64,000 nucleotides of DNA from JBFGCT01 sp963825565. Lineage in GTDB: Bacteria > Actinomycetota > Acidimicrobiia > Acidimicrobiales > Ilumatobacteraceae. Positions 59,273-64,000 of this stretch are shown here, piece after piece. The notes below the pieces were generated by a model. It ran no database searches, was not told the DNA's origin, and was given only the letters and a program-made list of their open reading frames with translations. Positions within the stretch are counted from its first letter, which is position 1. Every line of letters begins with the position of its first letter. Position numbers and translations under genes: made by a program. Location: the NCBI GenBank assembly GCA_963825565.1, contig CAWGTW010000002.1, positions 124,001 to 188,000 of the forward strand, in the 5' to 3' direction.

Positions 59273-60478
59273 ATGGAGTTCCGGCGTATCGAGAACCTGC
59301 CCCCGTACGTGTTCTCGATCATCAACGGGCTGAAGATCGAGGCGCGCCGTGCCGGTGCCGACGTGATCGACCTCGGCTTCGGCAATCCCGACATCCCGTC
59401 GCCGGACATCGCGGTCGCCAAGCTCGCCGAGTCGGCGCACAACCCGAAGAACCATCGCTACTCGCTCAGCCGGGGCCTGCCCAAGCTGCGCGAGGCGATC
59501 GCCGGGTACTACGGCCACAAGTGGGGTGTCGAGCTCGACCCCGAGCTCGAGATCACCAACACGATCGGCTCGAAGGAGGGGTTCACCCACCTGATGTGGG
59601 TGCTCCTCGATCGCGGCGACGCGGCGATCGTGCCCAGCCCGAGCTACCCGATCCACATCTACGGACCGCTGTTCGCCGGTGCCGACCTGCGCCAGGTCCC
59701 GATGCGGTTCCTTGCCAACCCGGCCGAGCGCGGTCACTTCGCGGCCGACTTCATGGACAGCCTGACCACGGCCTACGACATCGGCTGGCCCAAGCCGCGC
59801 GTGCTCGTCATGTCGTTTCCGCACAACCCGACCGGGGCCTGCGTCGACCTCGACTTCATGCAGCAGGTCGTCGACTTCTGCCGCGCACGGGACATGATCG
59901 TCGTCAACGACTTCGCCTACGCCGACGTCGGCTTCGACGGGTACCAGCCGCCGAGCATCCTCCAGGCCGAGGGGGCCAAGGAGTGCGCGGTCGAGCTGTA
60001 CTCGATGACCAAGAGCTTCTCGATGGCCGGCTGGCGATGCGGGTTCCTGCTCGGCAACGCCGAGATCGTTCAGGCGCTGGTCAAGCTGAAGAGCTACCTC
60101 GATTACGGCATGTTCCAGCCGGTGCAGATCGCGGCGACCGTGACGATGAACGAGGCCGCCGAGTTCCCCGACCACGTGCGGGCGACCTACGAGTCGCGGT
60201 GCGACACGTTGATCGAGGGGCTGGGCCGGATCGGCTGGGACATCCCCAAGCCCGGCGGGACGATGTTCGTCTGGGCGCCGATCCCGGAGCCCTACTCGGA
60301 GATGGACTCGGTCGAGTTCTGCTCGATGATCGTGCGCGACGCCGACGTCGCGCTCTCCCCGGGCGTCGGGTTCGGGCCGGGCGGCGAGGGGTTCGTGCGG
60401 TTCGCGCTGATCGAGAACGAAAAGCGCATCCAGCAGGCGATCCGCAACCTCAAACGCGGGTTGCCGAAACTGGGTTGA
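59273..60478 (+). CDS. AlaC-like alanine-synthesising aminotransferase (class I/II)
   Basis: 401 residues of fold type I. DLGFGNPDIPSP, YSLSRGLPKLREAIA, SFPHNPTGACV (Asn for PLP), NDFAYADVGFDGY and YSMTKSFSMAGWRCGF (Schiff-base Lys) are diagnostic of the YfdZ/AlaC and LL-DAP aminotransferase branch. It most likely makes alanine from pyruvate. TAGCTT ends 7 nt before the ATG and shares bases with the stop codon of the ROK gene. Confidence 0.8.
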   Translation: MEFRRIENLPPYVFSIINGLKIEARRAGADVIDLGFGNPDIPSPDIAVAKLAESAHNPKNHRYSLSRGLPKLREAIAGYYGHKWGVELDPELEITNTIGSKEGFTHLMWVLLDRGDAAIVPSPSYPIHIYGPLFAGADLRQVPMRFLANPAERGHFAADFMDSLTTAYDIGWPKPRVLVMSFPHNPTGACVDLDFMQQVVDFCRARDMIVVNDFAYADVGFDGYQPPSILQAEGAKECAVELYSMTKSFSMAGWRCGFLLGNAEIVQALVKLKSYLDYGMFQPVQIAATVTMNEAAEFPDHVRATYESRCDTLIEGLGRIGWDIPKPGGTMFVWAPIPEPYSEMDSVEFCSMIVRDADVALSPGVGFGPGGEGFVRFALIENEKRIQQAIRNLKRGLPKLG

Positions 60479-60554
60479 GCGCGCCGGCGCCGCAACACGC
60501 ACGTCACACGATGGTCACGCCACGGTCGCGACCGTCCCGCTACCGTGCGGCCCC

Positions 60555-61175
60555 ATGGTCACCGTCGTGATTCGCGTCTGGATGCCCGACCGGCCGGGTG
60601 CGCTCGGCCAGGTCGCCAGCCGGATCGGCGCGGTGCGCGGGGACGTGCTCGGCATCGAGGTCCTCGAGCAGGGAGCCGGACGGGCGATCGACGAGCTGGC
60701 GGTCGCGCTCCCCGACGCCGAGTTGATCCCGTTGCTCACCGCCGAGGTCGACGCCGTCGACGGCGTGTCGGTCGAGGACATCCGCGTCGTCGACGGCGAT
60801 CGGGTCGACCCCAACCTCGCCGCGCTGGCCGCCGGCGCGGCGATCGCCGAGAGCCCGCCGTCCGACCGCCTCGACCTGCTGTGCTCCGGCGTCCAGCGGG
60901 TGATCGAGGCGGAATGGGTCGTAGCGCTGCGCGGCGACGAGTCGATCGGTCAGATCGGCGAACCGCCGGACCACGCCTGGTTACGCGCCTTCCTCGCCGG
61001 AGCCGGCCACCTCGCCGGAATCGACGACGCCGCTCCGAGCGACCTGGCATGGGCGCCGCTGACCGCGTGCGGGCTGACGGTCGCCGCCGGCAGGGCAGAA
61101 CGCCCGATCCACGATCGCGAGCGTGTGCGGCTGTCGCTGTTCGCCCGGTTGGCCGACGCCCTGCTCGCCGCGTGA
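60555..61175 (+). CDS. ACT-domain protein
   Basis: 206 residues. The first 75 are an ACT domain (IRVWMPDRPGALGQVASRIG), an amino-acid-binding regulatory fold. The rest has LDLLCSGVQRVIEAEWVVALRG and a GAF-like appearance. No catalytic domain. It may be an amino-acid-sensing regulator. TACCGT ends 8 nt before the ATG, so it probably forms its own leaderless unit. Confidence 0.65.
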   Translation: MVTVVIRVWMPDRPGALGQVASRIGAVRGDVLGIEVLEQGAGRAIDELAVALPDAELIPLLTAEVDAVDGVSVEDIRVVDGDRVDPNLAALAAGAAIAESPPSDRLDLLCSGVQRVIEAEWVVALRGDESIGQIGEPPDHAWLRAFLAGAGHLAGIDDAAPSDLAWAPLTACGLTVAAGRAERPIHDRERVRLSLFARLADALLAA

Positions 61176-61183
61176 CCCTCGGC

Positions 61184-61207
61184 GGGTCGCCTCGGCTCAG
61201 CCGACCC
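61184..61207. terminator. Inverted repeat between convergent genes
   Basis: GGGTCG (61184-61189) and CGACCC (61202-61207) can pair across 12 nt. The element sits between the ACT-domain gene and the convergent glpK, and includes the glpK stop codon. There is no T-tract. A bidirectional terminator is possible. Confidence 0.35.
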
Positions 61208-62678
61208 AGTTGCGGGAGCGCTCGACGGCGCGCAGCCACTCGACGTGGAGCGCATCCGCCACGGTGCGATCCGGGTTCGGGTCGAACGTCGCGTCGAGGG
61301 ACCACTGCGCGCCGACCTCGGCGGTCGAGGCCCACACCCCCTCGGCGAGCCCGGCGAGGTACGCCGCGCCGAGCGCGGTCGTCTCCTGATCGGCCGGTCG
61401 TTGTACCCGCACGCCGAGCTGGTCGGCCTGGAGCTGGCACAGCAGGTCCATCACCGAGGCACCGCCGTCGACTCGCAGGTCGATGATCGGGGTCCCGCTC
61501 GCGGCGACCATCGCATCGACCACGTCACGGGTCTGGTAGGCCATCGCCTCGACGACCACGCGCGCGAGGTGGGCGCGGGTCGTGCCGCGCGTGATCCCGA
61601 CGATCGTGCCGCGCGCGTACGGATCCCACCACGGCGAGCCGAGCCCGGCGAACGCGGGCACGACGTACACCCCGCCGGTGTCGTCGACCGATGCGGCGAG
61701 CGGCCCGGTCTCGGCCGCGTCGTCGATCAGGTGCAACCCGTCGCGCAGCCACTGGATCGCCGCGCCGGTCACGAAGATGGCGCCCTCGAGCGCGTAGTGG
61801 GTCGTGCCGTCGGCGAGCGTCCAGGCGATCGTCGTCAACATCCCCTCGGTCGGCGGTGGGCAGGTCTCGCCGACGTTGAGGAGGATGAACGACCCGGTGC
61901 CGTACGTGTTCTTGGCCATCCCCGGTTCGACGCACGCCTGGCCGAACAGCGCCGCCTGCTGGTCGCCGGCGACGCCGCTGACCGGAAGACCGCCGGGGGC
62001 ACCGCACGCCGGCGACGTCGTCCCGATCCGGCCGCTCGACGGCACGATCGTGGGGAGTGCGCCGATCGGTACGCCGAGCAGTTCACACAGGTCCGGGTCC
62101 CAGGTCCTGGTGCGGATGTCGCAGAGCATCGTCCGGCTGGCGTTGGTCACGTCGGTGGCGTGCACCTCCCCGCCGGTCAGGTTCCAGATCAGCCAGGAAT
62201 CGATCGTGCCGAGCGCCAGGTCGTCGTCGGCAGGGACGCCCCGCTCGCGCAGCAGCCACTCGAACTTCGTGCCCGAGAAGTACGGATCGAGCACGAGCCC
62301 GGTCCGCTCGCGCACGAGCGGGAGGTGGCCGGCCGCGGCCAGCTCGTCGCAGCGGCCGGCGGTTCGACGGTCCTGCCAGACGATCGCCGTGCCGTAGGGG
62401 ACGCCGGTCGAGCGATTCCAGGCGACGACCGTCTCGCGCTGGTTCGTGATGCCGATCGCCGCCACGTTGTCCCGGCCGACCCGTTCGACGACCTCGGTGA
62501 TCGTGGCGACGGCAGCGTCCCAGATCTCGGCCGCGTCGTGCTCGACCCAGCCGGGCTGCGGGTAGTGCTGGGTGAACTCGCGGTACGCGGCGACGACCGG
62601 CGCGTCACCGGTGAACACCGCGCGCGAGCGCACCCCGGTCGTTCCGGCATCGATGGCGATCACGCACTGAGACGTCAC
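61197..62678 (-). CDS. glpK: Glycerol kinase
   Basis: 493 residues from GTG, 7 nt after TACATT. Motifs: AIDAGTTGVRSRAV, GITNQRETVVAW, WQDRRTAGRCDEL, DPYFSGTKFEWLL, GTIDSWLIWNLTGG, VAGDQQAALFGQ, YGTGSFILLN, and the C-terminal LRVDGGASVMDLLCQLQAD. This is the canonical enzyme making sn-glycerol-3-phosphate, the substrate of GlpD at 45201-46889. The FGGY kinase at 41842-43326 is a more distant paralogue. Confidence 0.9.
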   Translation of the reverse strand: MTSQCVIAIDAGTTGVRSRAVFTGDAPVVAAYREFTQHYPQPGWVEHDAAEIWDAAVATITEVVERVGRDNVAAIGITNQRETVVAWNRSTGVPYGTAIVWQDRRTAGRCDELAAAGHLPLVRERTGLVLDPYFSGTKFEWLLRERGVPADDDLALGTIDSWLIWNLTGGEVHATDVTNASRTMLCDIRTRTWDPDLCELLGVPIGALPTIVPSSGRIGTTSPACGAPGGLPVSGVAGDQQAALFGQACVEPGMAKNTYGTGSFILLNVGETCPPPTEGMLTTIAWTLADGTTHYALEGAIFVTGAAIQWLRDGLHLIDDAAETGPLAASVDDTGGVYVVPAFAGLGSPWWDPYARGTIVGITRGTTRAHLARVVVEAMAYQTRDVVDAMVAASGTPIIDLRVDGGASVMDLLCQLQADQLGVRVQRPADQETTALGAAYLAGLAEGVWASTAEVGAQWSLDATFDPNPDRTVADALHVEWLRAVERSRNWVG

Positions 62679-62695
62679 ATCGGCGAATGTAGTCG

Positions 62696-63055
62696 TCAGC
62701 GCTTCTTGCGTTTGGACGGCCGGTTCGTCCCCTGCGATGTCCGCCGCGTCGGCGCCGGCCGAGCCCGGCTCGTGGTGCCCTCCGACCCGTCGCGCTCACC
62801 TGCGGCGGCCGACGCCGCCCGGTTGCCGCGATCGGTGCGCAGCTGCTTCATCGTCTTGCGCTGGTAGCCGAACTTGGCCAGCACGAAGCCGAGCAGCAGG
62901 TACAGCGGCCCGCTGATCAGCACGCCGGCGATCGCCCCGACCGCGCTTCCGCCCCGGGACAGCAGCAGGAAGATCGCGGTCATGATTCCCGCGTAGATGA
63001 CCCATTCGCGGATCAGCCGTTGCCACGGCACCGGCCTGCTGCTGTCCCACGCCAC
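62696..63055 (-). CDS. Small two-TM protein (DUF4229-like)
   Basis: 119 residues. Two TM helices (about 18-35, WVIYAGIMTAIFLLL, and 43-62, AGVLISGPLYLLLGFVL) are followed by a 50-residue basic and disordered tail (RTSQGTNRPSKRKKR). The arrangement matches DUF4229 proteins of actinobacteria; function unknown. It lies 17 bp upstream of glpK on the same strand. Confidence 0.55.
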   Translation of the reverse strand: MAWDSSRPVPWQRLIREWVIYAGIMTAIFLLLSRGGSAVGAIAGVLISGPLYLLLGFVLAKFGYQRKTMKQLRTDRGNRAASAAAGERDGSEGTTSRARPAPTRRTSQGTNRPSKRKKR

Positions 63056-63106
63056 GGTGACAGTGCTAGCAGCGGGCGGGGCTGGCCGCCCAGTCGCGAC
63101 GTGGTG

Positions 63107-63703
63107 TCACGCGCCGCTGGGGATCGCCGGGAACGCCGGTTGGCTCGACTCGATCAGCGACGGGTAGTCGTAGATCGACAGTGGTTCCTTGGTGAGGACA
63201 CCGTTGCCCTTCGGCCACGCCTGTTCCTCGCCGTTGATCCGCAGGTTGACCCGCTTGACGTTGTCGATCGCCGTCGCCGTCGCGACGATCTGGGCGACCG
63301 CCAGGCCGAGCCCGTTGACGTCGAGTTCGCCAAAGGCGTCGTTGACGTCGATGGTCAGCACCGTGCCCCGGAGGCGCGTCCCGAGCAGCACGAGCTCCGG
63401 CGGAATCGCCGTCTCGAGTTGCTCGGAGGCGTTGCGACCGGCGAGCAGCGACAGCAGGACGTCCTCGGGCGTCGCCGGCACACCGCGCGGCACCGACCGC
63501 AGCAGCGGCTGATCGGCCTCGGACTGGGTGATCAGGTAGATCCGGCTGGTGCCGGCCGCCTCCCCGCCGGCGGCAACGCCGCCGAAGTTGCCGCGGTCCT
63601 CGATGGGGACGTCGCGCGGCGCGGCGTCCTCGCCGATGCTGCACGACGCGGCGACGAACCCCACGAACCCTGCGCCGAGCAACAGCGCGCGCAGCCTGCC
63701 CAT
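63107..63703 (-). CDS. GerMN-domain lipoprotein (LpqB N-terminal-like)
   Basis: 198 residues from an ATG whose first base overlaps the stop of the sensor kinase. Signal LRALLLGAGFVGFVAASC has a lipobox-like Cys, and the mature part is a GerMN domain (DVLLSLLAGRNASEQLETAIP, LTIDVNDAFGELDVNG). GerMN also forms the N-terminus of LpqB, the lipoprotein partner of MtrAB. The protein is much shorter than LpqB, so it is a GerMN-only lipoprotein. Placement after a histidine kinase is consistent with an MtrB/LpqB-like pair. Confidence 0.7.
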   Translation of the reverse strand: MGRLRALLLGAGFVGFVAASCSIGEDAAPRDVPIEDRGNFGGVAAGGEAAGTSRIYLITQSEADQPLLRSVPRGVPATPEDVLLSLLAGRNASEQLETAIPPELVLLGTRLRGTVLTIDVNDAFGELDVNGLGLAVAQIVATATAIDNVKRVNLRINGEEQAWPKGNGVLTKEPLSIYDYPSLIESSQPAFPAIPSGA

Positions 63704-64000
63704 CAGTCGTCGAGCTCCGTCGCCATCAGCTCGATCACGAACCGGGCACCCGGCTCGCCGTCGAGCCGATCCTCGACCCACACCCGGCCACCGTGCATCC
63801 GGATGTGCTCGGCGACGAGCGAGAGTCCGAGCCCGGCCCCGTCGCTCCCGGTCCGCCGGCCGGCGCCGCCGCCGCGAGCGAACCGCTCGAACACGAGGCT
63901 GCGCTCCTCCTCGGGGACCCCGGGGCCACGGTCCTCGACGGCGATCGTCAGGTGGGAGATCGGCTCGTCGTCTGGATTGACGATCGCCAGCGTCACCTCC
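63703..64000 (-). CDS. Sensor histidine kinase, C-terminal ATPase domain (partial)
   Basis: The gene continues past the right edge. The visible 98 codons end the HATPase_c domain: VEDRGPGVPEEERSLVF (G1/N-box region), FERFARGGG, GAGLGLSLVAEHIRMHGG (G2 box) and ARFVIELMATE. Followed by a GerMN lipoprotein, it may be an MtrB-like kinase, but the HAMP and sensor regions needed to tell are outside the window. Confidence 0.8.
   Translation of the reverse strand, partial: EVTLAIVNPDDEPISHLTIAVEDRGPGVPEEERSLVFERFARGGGAGRRTGSDGAGLGLSLVAEHIRMHGGRVWVEDRLDGEPGARFVIELMATELDD

Noticed and set aside
1..64000. CRISPR arrays, insertion sequences, integrases, attachment sites or replication origins
   Set aside because: No direct-repeat arrays, transposase or integrase motifs, or DnaA-box clusters were seen on either strand.

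Overview
The window is a high-GC (about 70% by eye), gene-dense chromosomal segment from an actinobacterium. A WhiB regulator, PimB-like mannosyltransferase, CT398-type zinc-ribbon protein, DnaQ-UvrC fusion and an MtrB/LpqB-like pair at the right edge all point there; the overall flavour suggests the Acidimicrobiia (Ilumatobacter-like), which is an inference. I see no phage, transposase, integrase, CRISPR array or tRNA. Many first genes of transcription units carry a TANNNT or CANANT hexamer ending 6-8 nt before the start codon, so leaderless mRNAs seem common, and I used this rule to choose several starts.

Layout. 1-4952: a putative amine uptake and catabolism locus (PotD-like lipoprotein, two Rieske oxygenases with a quaternary-amine-type bridging Glu, class III aminotransferase, PotA ATPase). 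4875-6663: PAP2 phosphatase and CapA-like protein. 6729-11082: a sugar-phosphate locus (tandem ATP-type phosphofructokinase, DUF2090 aldolase-like protein, PPi-type phosphofructokinase). 11095-13879: copper efflux (merR-copA-copZ). 14556-19054: a sulfur-redox operon (PocR-domain regulator, SQR-like flavoprotein, DUF1641, DsrC/TusE, DsrE) with DosR-like boxes upstream. 19074-24549: SnoaL protein, esterase, a SelW-like selenoprotein whose UGA is read in frame, and a frameshifted PEP carboxylase. 24581-27214: glgA and glgC. 28101-35966: cell-envelope genes. 36030-38209: secreted proteins and gene remnants. 38328-41811: beta-helix protein, RNase P RNA and two Tat-type ferritin-like proteins. 41842-48285: a glycerol/ether-lipid-like cluster (glpD, AGPS-like oxidase, membrane protein, FGGY kinase, divergent GlpC-like Fe-S protein). 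48447-53673: whiB, trpD, thrB, exonuclease/UvrC-like protein, NYN protein. 53686-61175: desaturase, queG, mannosyltransferase, ROK kinase, aminotransferase and others. 61197-64000: glpK, membrane protein, GerMN lipoprotein and the end of a sensor kinase.

The most interesting items are: (1) the SelW-like selenoprotein at 21050-21319, where a CxxU motif is encoded by an in-frame TGA followed by a SECIS-like hairpin, and where ordinary gene calling would leave only a 69-residue fragment without the redox motif; (2) the SQR/DUF1641/DsrC/DsrE operon with a single-cysteine DsrC and DosR-like dyads; (3) the phosphofructokinase pair, one a tandem enzyme with a catalytically degenerate second half and the other PPi-type. 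Three single-base indels in short C/G runs (two in ppc, one in the PBP gene) suggest either sequencing errors or real decay.
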